Of a DNA stretch of 64,000 nucleotides, positions 53,056-62,102 are shown piece by piece (within the stretch, counting starts at the first letter, position 1; each line of letters begins with the position of its first letter). This DNA comes from Haloimpatiens lingqiaonensis (GTDB lineage: Bacteria > Bacillota > Clostridia > Clostridiales > Clostridiaceae). The position numbers and the translations under genes are program-made. The notes beneath the pieces were generated by a model. The model had not been told where the DNA came from. It searched no databases and was given only the letters and a program-made list of their open reading frames with translations. Where the stretch lies: assembly GCF_044502415.1 (NCBI RefSeq), contig NZ_CP172402.1, one strand, 5' to 3'.

Positions 53056-54069
53056 TTAGTATATTATTCTATCACTTATTTCTTTTATAGAATTACATCC
53101 CGTAAGCACCATAGCTGATTTTAAATCCTGCTTTAATGAATCAATGTATAACTTAACTCCTTCTCTTTCTCCTCCAAAGGAAGCAGTCACAAAAGGTCTT
53201 CCTATAAGAACCGCATCTGCTCCTAATGCTATCATCTTCAATATATCTACTCCTGTTCTTACTCCGCCATCTGCAAGAATAGTTACTTTACCTTTAACTC
53301 TCTCTGCAATTTCTGGAAGTACATCTGCAACTCCAGGAGTTTGATCTAATACTCTTCCACCGTGATTAGATACAACTATAGCATCTACTCCTGCTTCTAC
53401 AGCAAGTTCTGCTTCATCTGGAGTCATTATTCCCTTTAGTATAAAAGGCAATTTAGTACTATTTACTATTTCTTTTATTTCATCTACAGTTTTTGGCATT
53501 ACTGGTTTACCGTGGAGAGCTAATGTTATAAGTCCACATGCATCTATGTCCATGCCCACAGCAAAAGCTCCAGCTTCCTCTGCCATTTTTATTTTTTCTA
53601 TAACATTTTTATTTTCCCAAGGTTTTATTATAGCAATACCTTGTCCATTAGCTTTTTTTAATTCTTCAAGATTAGTAATTAAAAATGAATCTACAGCAGT
53701 ATCTCCAACCATAGGGTATGTTCCTGCATCTAAGCATCCATTTATAACCCAAGATATGTACTGCTCTTCAGTAAATTTTCCTCCCATATTTAAAGTAGTA
53801 CCAGACACTGGTGCTGCAAATACAGGTATGTCTAATTTTTTACCAAACAACTCTGCAGAAGTATCTGGATTTTTTGCATTATGAATTACTCGCATATTAA
53901 GTTTATAAGAATCTAATGCTTCAATATTGATTTTAAAAGCATCTCCAGTACCCTTTCCACCCATACCAGGCACTTCTCCTGCACAAGCCTTTCCATTACA
54001 TACTGAACACACTCTGCAGCTTCCATTTAAATTTTCCTTTGCATTTTTAAGTACATCTTTATAATTCAT
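53056..54069 (-). CDS. FMN-dependent alpha-hydroxy-acid oxidoreductase (lactate oxidase/dehydrogenase-like)
   Basis: A 337-residue TIM-barrel flavoprotein. The catalytic block V-S-N-H-G-G-R-V-L-D near residue 233 has the active-site His and Arg, and I-L-A-D-G-G-V-R-T-G-V-D near 272 and I-G-R-P-F binds the FMN phosphate. K-P-W-E-N-K replaces the usual Q-L-Y region. The N-terminus carries an unusual cysteine cluster, C-R-V-C-S-V-C-N-G-K-A-C-A-G, seen in anaerobe members and possibly binding metal. It likely oxidises a 2-hydroxy acid; the substrate is unknown. The ATG at 54069 follows GGGGAGTGG. Confidence 0.85.
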   Translation of the reverse strand: MNYKDVLKNAKENLNGSCRVCSVCNGKACAGEVPGMGGKGTGDAFKINIEALDSYKLNMRVIHNAKNPDTSAELFGKKLDIPVFAAPVSGTTLNMGGKFTEEQYISWVINGCLDAGTYPMVGDTAVDSFLITNLEELKKANGQGIAIIKPWENKNVIEKIKMAEEAGAFAVGMDIDACGLITLALHGKPVMPKTVDEIKEIVNSTKLPFILKGIMTPDEAELAVEAGVDAIVVSNHGGRVLDQTPGVADVLPEIAERVKGKVTILADGGVRTGVDILKMIALGADAVLIGRPFVTASFGGEREGVKLYIDSLKQDLKSAMVLTGCNSIKEISDRIIY

Positions 54070-54285
54070 ATCTTCCACTCCCCACTTTTTAGAAATAACA
54101 AAGATCAAATATTAAATATCAAATATTATCTTATATTATCTTAGCTTTCATACATAAATTTCAAGCTCTAAATTAAATGAATAAACATTTTTAATTTAAA
54201 ATTTAGAATGTAAAATAAAAGTTAAACTTCCAAATGAATTCCTTAAATTTTAATTTTAAAAACTCCTAAAGGAGTTTTATCCTTC

Positions 54286-54330
54286 ATTGTCAATTCTCAA
54301 TTGTCAATTGTCAATTGTCATTTATCAATT
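54286..54330. repeat. 7-bp TTGTCAA tandem repeat overlapping a gene end
   Basis: Five to six units of ATTGTCA/TTGTCAA run up to and just over the stop codon of the DUF523 gene at 54318. Confidence 0.65.
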
Positions 54331-54767
54331 ATTTCATCTGTAATAACTTCTATTCCATTTTGCAAAAGCAATTCTGCTGTAACTCCATTGCCTTTTATTT
54401 TGTTTCCTGTAAAAGTTCCATCATATATTAGTCCACACCCACAGGAAGGGCTTTTTGCTTTTAATATAGCTTTTTTAGCTCTAACCGCCTGTGCTATTTT
54501 TAGGGTTTCATAAGCTCCTTTTATAAATTCTTTAGTAGAATCTCCACCCTTTGGATTTATAAGTTTAGCACTTCCTTCTAATACCTCTTTTCCAGTGCCG
54601 CCTTTTATTTCATGGGGTATTCTAGGTGTTGAAAGTCCTCCCAATTGCTCTGGACAAACTGGTATAGCCTTACCTTCTTTAACAAGTTCTAAAACCTTCT
54701 GGTTTAGATTATTACCACCACTGTACTTACAGTTTATTCCACAAAGACACGCACTAACAATTATCAT
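54318..54767 (-). CDS. DUF523 family protein
   Basis: A 149-residue protein of the DUF523 family. Marker motifs are S-A-C-L-C-G-I-N-C-K-Y-S-G-G near the start, V-C-P-E-Q-L-G-G-L-S-T-P-R near residue 36 and K-S-P-S-C-G-C-G near 105. The conserved Cys suggest metal or Fe-S binding; the function is not established. The ATG at 54767 gives the family start M-I-I-V-S-A-C; an in-frame TTG upstream is less likely. The stop lies within the TTGTCAA repeat. Confidence 0.85.
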   Translation of the reverse strand: MIIVSACLCGINCKYSGGNNLNQKVLELVKEGKAIPVCPEQLGGLSTPRIPHEIKGGTGKEVLEGSAKLINPKGGDSTKEFIKGAYETLKIAQAVRAKKAILKAKSPSCGCGLIYDGTFTGNKIKGNGVTAELLLQNGIEVITDEIIDK

Positions 54768-54982
54768 AACTTTGCCTTCCTCCAACTATGAAATATAAAA
54801 TATCAAAGTCCAAATATCAAATATCAATTACTAAGTGAACTCCCCCATCAGTTGCTCACGCTGAAGTGCGAGCTTCTTGGTTAAAATTCACTTTATCCAT
54901 AAAAGCTTAAGTCACTCCCAAAAAATACTCAAAATACTAATTCCACAGATTTCCTTTAGCCCTCTAAAGAAAATCCTCCTGC

Positions 54983-55019
54983 TCTAGCACACTAGCACAC
55001 TGGCACACTAGCCCACTAT
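54983..55019. repeat. Degenerate 8-bp tandem repeat (CTAGCACA family), tract 4
   Basis: Units CTAGCACA, CTAGCACA, CTGGCACA and CTAGCCCA stand in tandem, starting about ten bases behind the mutS2 stop codon. Confidence 0.75.
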
Positions 55020-55029
55020 TTAACGCCCT

Positions 55030-57399
55030 CTACTTAATTTCTACCACCGTAACCCCAGTGCCGCCTTCTCCATAGTTTCCTAATCTATAATTTTTCACAT
55101 GAGGATGTCTTTTTAGCATATCATTTATAGCATTTCTAAGCACTCCAGTACCCTTACCATGTATTATACTTACCTCTGATAACCCTGCCATGCAGGCATC
55201 ATCTAAATATTTATCTGTAGTAAACACAGCTTCCATTGCATCCATTCCTCTTAAGTCTATAGATGTAGCTACAGTGGATAATCTTAATTTAGCTTCTCTT
55301 TTTTCCTTTGCTCTCTTTATTTTCTTTTCTTCTTTGCTTTCTTTAACGTATCTTAAATCTTCTAATTTTACATTTATTTTTAATATCCCAGCTTGCACAA
55401 GAACTTCACCCTTGTTATCTGGTTTAGACATCACTGTAACCTTTTGATTTAAAGAAGGTACAAATACCTCCTGTCCTTCTTCAACAGTAGTTAATTTTTC
55501 TCCATTATCTGATATGGTGTTTTGTATCTTATCATCAACAGATTCTAACTTATCCTTAAGTTTCTTTCTTTCTTCTTCTAATTCCCTTCTTACATCTGAA
55601 GAGTAACCCCTTCTCTCTAGTTCTCTTATATTTTTAAGTATGGAATCTGCCTCTTCTTTAGCCTCTTTTATTAATCTCTTAGCTTCTCTTTGAGCTTCCA
55701 TAAGAGCTTTTTCTCTAGATTTATCTACTTTATATAGCTTTTCCTCATACTTCTCTTTTATTTTAGCTGCCTGCAGTTTAAGCATTTCTGTTTCTCTTGC
55801 ATTTTGCTCTGCTTTTATACTTTTATCTTGAAGACTTTGAATTAAATCTTCAAATTGAAGAGAATCCTCAGCTATCTTTTCTTTTGAACTGGTTATTATA
55901 TAATCAGGTAAACCTAATCTTCTTGAAATTTCAAAGGCATTGGATTTTCCAGGTATACCTATTAAAAGTCTATAGGTTGGTCTTAATGTTTCCACATTAA
56001 ATTCCACAGATGCATTTTCCACCCCTGGTGCCTTTAGGGCATAGCCTTTTAATTCACTATAGTGAGTAGTTGCAACTATTTTACTTCCTCTATTTTTAAG
56101 TTCATCCAATATTGCCACTGCAAGAGCTGCTCCCTCTGTAGGATCTGTTCCTGCCCCTAGCTCATCAAATAATACAAGAGAATTTTCATCTGCCTTTTCA
56201 ATAATATTCACTATATTAGTCATATGAGATGAAAATGTAGATAAACTTTGCTCTATACTTTGCTCATCTCCTATGTCTGCAAAAACTTCTTTAAAAAATC
56301 CTATAGTAGAATTGTCCCTTACAGGAATCATAATTCCACTTAACGCCATAACCTCTAGTAATCCCACTGTCTTTAATGTAACAGTTTTACCACCAGTATT
56401 AGGACCTGTTATTACTAGTGATGTAAATTCTCTTCCTAAATATACATCATTAGGCACCACTATATCTTTACTTATAAGAGGATGTCTTGCTTGAATTAAA
56501 TCTATTACTCCCTCTTCACTTACTATTGGATTTGTACAATCATATTCACTAGCAAATTTAGCCTTTGCAAATATAAAATCTAATTCCCATACAATATCAC
56601 CATTATTTCTTACTGCCACTATAGAATCATATATTCTAGAGGACAACATAGCCAAAATTCTTTCAATTTCAGCCTTCTCCTTTAGCCTTAACTCCTTTAT
56701 TTCATTATTTAAATTAACAAGACCCATAGGCTCTATAAATAATGTGGCTCCTGAAGAACTTTGATCATGTACAAGTCCCTGCACTTGACCTTTATGCTCT
56801 GCCCTCACCGGAAGCACATATCTATCCCCTCTTATAGTATATAAGTTATCCTGTAAGTATTGAGAATAGTTTCTCATCATAGAACCAACTTTATCCTTAA
56901 CAGAGGACTCTTTATCTTTTAAATTTTTTCTAATAGAATATAATGCAGAACTAGCTCTATCTGCTATTTCTTCTTCTCCAATTATGGCATTAAATATTTC
57001 ATCCTCTATATTTTTAAGAGGTATAATTCCTATACATATATCCTCTATAACTCTGTAACCTTCTTCATCTTCCTTATGATATATATATTCCTTAAATCTT
57101 CTGGCACATCTAAGCATTTGTGCTATTTTAAGAAGCTGACCCGGCATTAAAGAAGCCCCTTTAGAAGCCATGCTTACAGCTTCTCTTACATCATAAACTC
57201 CTTCAAAAGGAGGTGCACCTTTTCTCACTAAAAGATCAAACGCCTCCTTAGTTTCCTCTAAATGCTCTCTAACCTCATAAACATTATCATAAGGCTGCAA
57301 CTGATCTATAATAGATTTTGCCGCTGCAGTACTTGTAAACTTCTTAACCATGTCCTTTATTTTCTGATATTCTAAAACCCTAAGCGATTTCTCATTCAT
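55030..57399 (-). CDS. mutS2: MutS2 (Smr-domain ATPase)
   Basis: A 789-residue MutS2. Residues 1-300 form the core/clamp domains without the MutS mismatch-recognition domain. The ATPase has Walker A G-P-N-T-G-G-K-T near residue 334, Walker B L-V-L-F-D-E-L-G-A-G-T-D-P near 410, and a long coiled coil at about 515-630. The Smr domain closes the protein (S-I-D-L-R-G-M-D, then H-G-K-G-T-G-V-L-R). In Bacillus MutS2 rescues collided ribosomes, and in Helicobacter it suppresses recombination. GGAGGA precedes the ATG. It shares its direction with U32 peptidase, zapA and pheT, an order common in clostridia. Confidence 0.96.
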   Translation of the reverse strand: MNEKSLRVLEYQKIKDMVKKFTSTAAAKSIIDQLQPYDNVYEVREHLEETKEAFDLLVRKGAPPFEGVYDVREAVSMASKGASLMPGQLLKIAQMLRCARRFKEYIYHKEDEEGYRVIEDICIGIIPLKNIEDEIFNAIIGEEEIADRASSALYSIRKNLKDKESSVKDKVGSMMRNYSQYLQDNLYTIRGDRYVLPVRAEHKGQVQGLVHDQSSSGATLFIEPMGLVNLNNEIKELRLKEKAEIERILAMLSSRIYDSIVAVRNNGDIVWELDFIFAKAKFASEYDCTNPIVSEEGVIDLIQARHPLISKDIVVPNDVYLGREFTSLVITGPNTGGKTVTLKTVGLLEVMALSGIMIPVRDNSTIGFFKEVFADIGDEQSIEQSLSTFSSHMTNIVNIIEKADENSLVLFDELGAGTDPTEGAALAVAILDELKNRGSKIVATTHYSELKGYALKAPGVENASVEFNVETLRPTYRLLIGIPGKSNAFEISRRLGLPDYIITSSKEKIAEDSLQFEDLIQSLQDKSIKAEQNARETEMLKLQAAKIKEKYEEKLYKVDKSREKALMEAQREAKRLIKEAKEEADSILKNIRELERRGYSSDVRRELEEERKKLKDKLESVDDKIQNTISDNGEKLTTVEEGQEVFVPSLNQKVTVMSKPDNKGEVLVQAGILKINVKLEDLRYVKESKEEKKIKRAKEKREAKLRLSTVATSIDLRGMDAMEAVFTTDKYLDDACMAGLSEVSIIHGKGTGVLRNAINDMLKRHPHVKNYRLGNYGEGGTGVTVVEIK

Positions 57400-57548
57400 A
57401 CTTCTATCCTCCTACTTATTCCAAAAGCTGCCATAACGGTAACTAACACACTGTAATATTTTTCTTCTATCCTTTCATCCAACTAATTGCTAGTTGAAAG
57501 TTGAGAATCGGGAGTGGAGAGTTACTACATAAACTAACGCACTTAATA

Positions 57549-57640
57549 CTAGCACGCTAGCCCTCTAGCACACTAGCCCACTAACACTGGCACTCTAGCA
57601 AACTAGCCCACTAACACTGGCACTCTAGCAAACTAGCACT
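57549..57640. repeat. Degenerate 8-bp tandem repeat (CTAGCACA family), tract 5, with a 30-bp duplication
   Basis: About eleven 8-bp units. A 30-bp block at 57573-57602 is repeated exactly at 57603-57632, showing recent expansion. The U32 peptidase stop codon (TAG at 57641) is the first CTAG step of the tract. Confidence 0.85.
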
Positions 57641-60037
57641 CTATTCTGCTCCTCTTCTAAAGTGCCCTCTAGTATAATTATTAAACTCCCCTTGCCATAT
57701 TCCTTCATTAAAGCTCTTTAGAACTTTACAAGTTTCTTCGTAATTTTCATCAATAAAATCTATCCTAAAATGCTTTATACCTATTTTCTTAAGACTATCT
57801 AAATTAGGAATCAAATTACTACTTACGCTATTATATATATGACTTCTACAAAAATCATCTGTAATTATAGGGAACTCTGCTCCAGTTCTATCCTTTATTA
57901 CAAAGCTTCCACTCTTGCATTTTCCATTACAATTTTTATCACTACTCATTCCCCCCATAACACTTCCAATAGGACAATACTGACTTACCATAAGCTCTGT
58001 CTTTCCATAAATAACGTATTGTGCTGGTATAGCTTCATTTTTTAATATATCTTTTATCTCTTCTCTGTTTAATTCTACACTTAAAGCACATAAATCCAAT
58101 AAATTATCATAAAAATTCAATGCTTTACTATTAAATATATTGAGCTTATAATCGCCTATTATGGAAGTTCTGCCTCTAAACTTATTAATTATACCTAAGT
58201 TAGCCGTTACAATACCTAGTATTTTATCTAAATTCTTTTCTATATAATCGCAAGTCTTGATAAATTCCCCCTCTTTTAATATATTAGGTATTTTTAAATA
58301 AACCTTTTGATCTAAATCCCCTAAATTGAATTTTTCATTTTTTATAAATAAATCTATACATATACTTTTTACATGCATATCTAAAGCTGCCTTTAACTGT
58401 CCCTTTGTAGAAACTAAAACCACGCACTGCTCAAGATTTTTCACTTCTGCTTCATTTTTATCTGTTTTTGCATCTATTTTTCCGACTATGTTTTTATGTT
58501 CATTTACGACTTCAAATAGCTTTTCCCTAGAATTTGCTTCTTTAATATTATCATATATCTCCTGAACTAGTTCACGTCTCACATTATTTATAGAAGACAT
58601 TGGCATAAAACCTTCCTCATAGCAGGAAAATTCCACTGGAGAAAACTCAAAAGGTGTGTCCTTAGTTTTACAAAGATTTTCTATAATTCTTTGCTGTTCT
58701 AGCGGTCTTTTTAATGCCCTTTGCACCACATCTCCTGTAATCTTTATTTCTTTTCCATTAAATTCTGTGCTAATTTCTATTTTTTCATCTATTTTAAATT
58801 TAACCTTTAAAGTCATATACACTCTCTTATTATATGGATTCTTATAGTAAAGGCTTAAATTTTCTAAAAGCTCTACATCAGAAGTTTTGTAAAGAATGTC
58901 TCCCCCTTTATAATTGCAAGGGAATATTTTAACCACATCCCCTTTATAGGCTTTTTCCACGTTGTTTCCATTTTTAATCATTTTAGATACAGTAAATCCC
59001 TTATCCCTAAATCTAACTCCGTCCTCTACCTTCAAATCCTGTTGAAGAGTAACAAATCCTGCATTATCACTTTTTCCTAATAACACCCCTGTATTTTTAG
59101 GAAAGTTATATGCCATCATGTCCTTTCCTTCATTTTTAAACATATACCCCTTAGAAAAACCCTCTCTATTAAAAAGTTGCTTAAGCTTATTCAAACCAGA
59201 ATTTACATATTCTCCATCTATATATCCTTTTTCATATATACTGTCCAAAGCATTTCTATAGATGCTAACAACTCCAGCCACATATTCCGGTCTTTTCATT
59301 CTTCCCTCTATCTTTAGTGAAGAAGTTCCACTCTGAACTAATTCCTTTAAAAACTCTAAGCTACATATATCTTTAGGACTTAAAAGATATCCTTTTTTTT
59401 CTTCCCCCGTCACCTTATTTATAATGTTATAAGGCAATCTGCATGGCTGAGCGCACCTTCCTCTATTTCCACTTCTTCCACCAATCATACTGCTCATAAG
59501 ACATTGGCCAGAATAACATATACAAAGGGCTCCATGTACAAAAACTTCTGTCTCTATATTTAAATCTTTTGATATATACTCAATCTCCTTAAGGGACATT
59601 TCTCTAGCTAAAACCACTCTCTTAACTCCTAACGAGCTCATAAGTTTTGCCCCTTCTCCATTATGCACTGTAGTTTGAGTAGATGAATGCACCTCAAAAT
59701 CTGGGAACTTATCCTTAATAATTTTTATAACTCCCATATCCTGAACTATAAGAGCATCAACCCCTATATTATACAAAAATCCTATATACTCAGTAAGTTC
59801 CTTAATCTCTTTTTCTTTTATTAAAGTGTTAACAGTAATATAAACCTTAACCCCATAAGCATGACAATAATTTATTGCATTTATCATGGTTTCCTCATCA
59901 AAATTAGAGGCATAGGCTCTTGCGGAGAATTTATTTCCCCCTAAATACACTGCATCTGTTCCTGCCTGTACTGCTGCATATAAACTTTCTAAACTTCCTG
60001 CTGGCGCTAATATTTCTATTTTTCTTTCTGCGTTCAT
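57641..60037 (-). CDS. U32 family peptidase with DUF3656 domain
   Basis: A 798-residue protein. The N-terminal U32 domain (residues 1-330) starts I-E-I-L-A-P-A-G-S-L-E-S and carries the U32 signature E-V-F-V-H-G-A-L-C-I-C-Y-S-G-Q-C near residue 165, then R-G-R-C-A-Q-P-C with Fe-S-type Cys. A DUF3656-like region occupies the middle and a second, diverged U32-like part the C-terminus (Y-C-P-I-G-S-V near residue 690, C-N-G-K-C). Relatives such as RlhA and TrhP hydroxylate rRNA or tRNA rather than cut proteins, so the true role is probably RNA modification. The ATG at 60037 follows GGGAGAG. Confidence 0.9.
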   Translation of the reverse strand: MNAERKIEILAPAGSLESLYAAVQAGTDAVYLGGNKFSARAYASNFDEETMINAINYCHAYGVKVYITVNTLIKEKEIKELTEYIGFLYNIGVDALIVQDMGVIKIIKDKFPDFEVHSSTQTTVHNGEGAKLMSSLGVKRVVLAREMSLKEIEYISKDLNIETEVFVHGALCICYSGQCLMSSMIGGRSGNRGRCAQPCRLPYNIINKVTGEEKKGYLLSPKDICSLEFLKELVQSGTSSLKIEGRMKRPEYVAGVVSIYRNALDSIYEKGYIDGEYVNSGLNKLKQLFNREGFSKGYMFKNEGKDMMAYNFPKNTGVLLGKSDNAGFVTLQQDLKVEDGVRFRDKGFTVSKMIKNGNNVEKAYKGDVVKIFPCNYKGGDILYKTSDVELLENLSLYYKNPYNKRVYMTLKVKFKIDEKIEISTEFNGKEIKITGDVVQRALKRPLEQQRIIENLCKTKDTPFEFSPVEFSCYEEGFMPMSSINNVRRELVQEIYDNIKEANSREKLFEVVNEHKNIVGKIDAKTDKNEAEVKNLEQCVVLVSTKGQLKAALDMHVKSICIDLFIKNEKFNLGDLDQKVYLKIPNILKEGEFIKTCDYIEKNLDKILGIVTANLGIINKFRGRTSIIGDYKLNIFNSKALNFYDNLLDLCALSVELNREEIKDILKNEAIPAQYVIYGKTELMVSQYCPIGSVMGGMSSDKNCNGKCKSGSFVIKDRTGAEFPIITDDFCRSHIYNSVSSNLIPNLDSLKKIGIKHFRIDFIDENYEETCKVLKSFNEGIWQGEFNNYTRGHFRRGAE

Positions 60038-60266
60038 TAAAATCTCTCCCAATATGTAATATAATAATTATTATACACCAAATAGAAAATTCTTACTACT
60101 TATAGCTAAAATACACCTAATAAAATGTCTATATTATTATTTCCCAGAAAATAAATAAGGGAATGTTGCACTAAGAATTAATTCTACAATATATTATGTT
60201 AAATCCAAACTTGCAAAACATTATATTGTATGTAAATTTCTTAACGCCACAATCCCATATTTATAT
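60038..60266. other. AT-rich spacer
   Basis: No gene, terminator or repeat is evident here; only general A/T-rich sequence between the U32 gene and the glycosyltransferase stop. Confidence 0.4.
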
Positions 60267-61274
60267 TTAACAGTTTTCTTTTTTATCTAGCATATCTATA
60301 TAGTTTCTATAAATCTTATCTACACTTCTACCCCATTGATAATTCTCCTTAACATATTCTTTTAATTTATAATTCTTTCTTTTATTAATTGCTTCTTCTA
60401 AGGCTTGTGATATGCTATCTTCATCATAAGGATTGCAATAATAGGCCATATCCCCAAAATATTCTTCTGCACAACCCTCACTAGTAGATACTATATTGCA
60501 CCCACAGGCTGCTGCTTCCAATGAAGACATACCGGGCTTTTCCACAAAACTAACCAAAGCATGGACTTTTGCAAATCTATAGGCATTGTATATATTGTAA
60601 CTATCCATAAACCCTAAATACACTACATTTCTATATTTCATACATTTTTTAAAATACTCTTTATCCTTAACTTGGCCAATTATTACTAATTGAATTCCTA
60701 ACTTTTCGCAAATTTTTGCTAAAAGCAACTGATTTTTTTTAGGTGATATTCTCCCAACACAAAGTACATATTTATTTAGTTTATATCTTTCCCTAAAATT
60801 ATACAAAGGTATATCCTCATGTTCCACTTCTACCCCAGTGTACACAACTTCTACAGCATCACTACATATTCCAAATTCTCTTATAAGTAATTCCTTTTCC
60901 ATATAACTATTTGCAAACACTCGGTGACATCCTTTTAATATTTCCTCTCTATATAAGTAAGCTTTTTTCCACAAATTTAATTTTTCTTCATCATTTTTAT
61001 ATAAATAGTATTTCTCTATATCCCAATATATAGGCGATATAACTAAAGGTTTTTTATATCCATGGGCAATTTTATAGTACTTATATATCTCTCCTACCCT
61101 AGTTAAATTAAATAAATGAATAATATCATACTCCGAAAAATCACTTATATGACCATTATTTATATACACATTAACTTTCTTTTCCTTAAGATACTCACAA
61201 GTTTTTAATACCTGTTTAGAATCCCCTTCAAAATTCCTCATATAATCTTCTCTCGTACATAGCAATACCTTCAT
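60267..61274 (-). CDS. Glycosyltransferase, GT4 family
   Basis: A 335-residue GT-B glycosyltransferase. The donor domain has V-G-R-I-S-P-K-K-N-Q near residue 172, I-G-Q-V-K-D-K-E and the motif F-V-E-K-P-G-M-S-S-L-E-A-A near 242, where the two glutamates of the GT4 pattern are present. It is separate from the glycan locus and flanked by cell-division and tRNA-synthetase genes. GGGGGAGGG precedes the ATG. Sugar specificity is unknown. Confidence 0.85.
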   Translation of the reverse strand: MKVLLCTREDYMRNFEGDSKQVLKTCEYLKEKKVNVYINNGHISDFSEYDIIHLFNLTRVGEIYKYYKIAHGYKKPLVISPIYWDIEKYYLYKNDEEKLNLWKKAYLYREEILKGCHRVFANSYMEKELLIREFGICSDAVEVVYTGVEVEHEDIPLYNFRERYKLNKYVLCVGRISPKKNQLLLAKICEKLGIQLVIIGQVKDKEYFKKCMKYRNVVYLGFMDSYNIYNAYRFAKVHALVSFVEKPGMSSLEAAACGCNIVSTSEGCAEEYFGDMAYYCNPYDEDSISQALEEAINKRKNYKLKEYVKENYQWGRSVDKIYRNYIDMLDKKENC

Positions 61275-61350
61275 TATGCCCTCCCCCTAATTAGTTTATC
61301 TTTTTAAATATTACTATGCAGATAAAAAAATAAATATCACAAAATAAAAA

Positions 61351-61385
61351 TACTGCCCTAAATCTTTTACTAATTTAAGGCAGTA
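61351..61385 (-). terminator. Intrinsic terminator behind the zapA region
   Basis: TACTGCCTTAAAT pairs with ATTTAGGGCAGTA on the minus strand, followed by TTTTTATTTT. It lies six bases behind the stop of the coiled-coil frame at 61392, which implies that frame belongs to the zapA transcript. Confidence 0.75.
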
Positions 61386-61391
61386 AATTAA

Positions 61392-61658
61392 TTAACTACT
61401 TTTCTCTACACTTATATTCATTTTCTTTTTTGCTTTAGCTAAACCTATTTGGCTTTCTAAAAGCGTATTTTCTAAATTGATTATTTTATACTTAGCAGAA
61501 TGTAATTGAAATTTTAATTCTTTATTCTCTGCTTTAAACTTGTTTTTGTCATACAAATAGCTTTTAGCACTTTCCTCTAGTATAGAAATCTGATCATTTA
61601 GATTTTCTATTATTTCATTCTTCTTTTCTATTTCTTCATGGTCAGTACTAGAATTCAA
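61392..61658 (-). CDS. Coiled-coil frame, probable detached C-terminus of ZapA
   Basis: An 88-codon frame, almost entirely coiled coil (E-I-I-E-N-L-N-D-Q-I-S-I-L-E-E; K-A-E-N-K-E-L-K-F-Q-L). Its only initiator is a TTG with AAGG directly against it, so independent start is poor. The frame is open back to 61713 and reads W-S-E-Y-N-S-E-L-Q-K-R-L just past the end of zapA. Loss of one base near H-L-E-R (61685-61692) would join the two into a single ZapA with a long coiled-coil tail. It may instead be a coupled small protein. Confidence 0.5.
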   Translation of the reverse strand: MNSSTDHEEIEKKNEIIENLNDQISILEESAKSYLYDKNKFKAENKELKFQLHSAKYKIINLENTLLESQIGLAKAKKKMNISVEKSS

Positions 61659-61677
61659 CCTTTTCTGAAGCTCAGAA

Positions 61678-61989
61678 TTATACTCGCTCCAGATGTGTAA
61701 TTTGCTTTTTAAGATATTGTATTTGGTCCTTTAAAAGCTCCTCATTTTTTTCAATATCCTTTGTTTTCTGAAGAAGCTCTTTATATATACCCTCTATCTT
61801 AAACATCTCATCTACAGAATTTAATGCAGTTAAAACAGCAGCAGCAGAAACACTTAACTTCTCATTGTTGTCCATTAAATCCTGCATTTTGTTATCCACA
61901 TAAGTAGCTACCTTTTGAAGATATTCTTGACATTCTTCACCTTTTAAGTTGTATTCTAAACCATTTATTTTAACAGTAATAGTATTCAT
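61678..61989 (-). CDS. zapA: Cell division protein ZapA
   Basis: A 103-residue ZapA-family protein, which bundles FtsZ filaments at the division site. The N-terminal I-T-V-K-I-N-G-L-E-Y-N-L and the helical V-A-T-Y-V-D-N-K-M segment near residue 27 are diagnostic, followed by V-S-A-A-A-V-L-T-A-L-N near 47 and a coiled coil to the end. The position just downstream of pheT is common in Firmicutes. GAGGGTG precedes the ATG. The coiled coil continues in another frame downstream, so the true protein may be longer. Confidence 0.9.
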   Translation of the reverse strand: MNTITVKINGLEYNLKGEECQEYLQKVATYVDNKMQDLMDNNEKLSVSAAAVLTALNSVDEMFKIEGIYKELLQKTKDIEKNEELLKDQIQYLKKQITHLERV

Positions 61990-62102
61990 TTAAACACCCT
62001 CTTAGATAAAGTGAATATTATTTTAAAAATTATCCATATTTTATTATATTGTATCACATATTTATGCTATATAAAACACTAATAAGGGTTTACAATGAAT
62101 TT

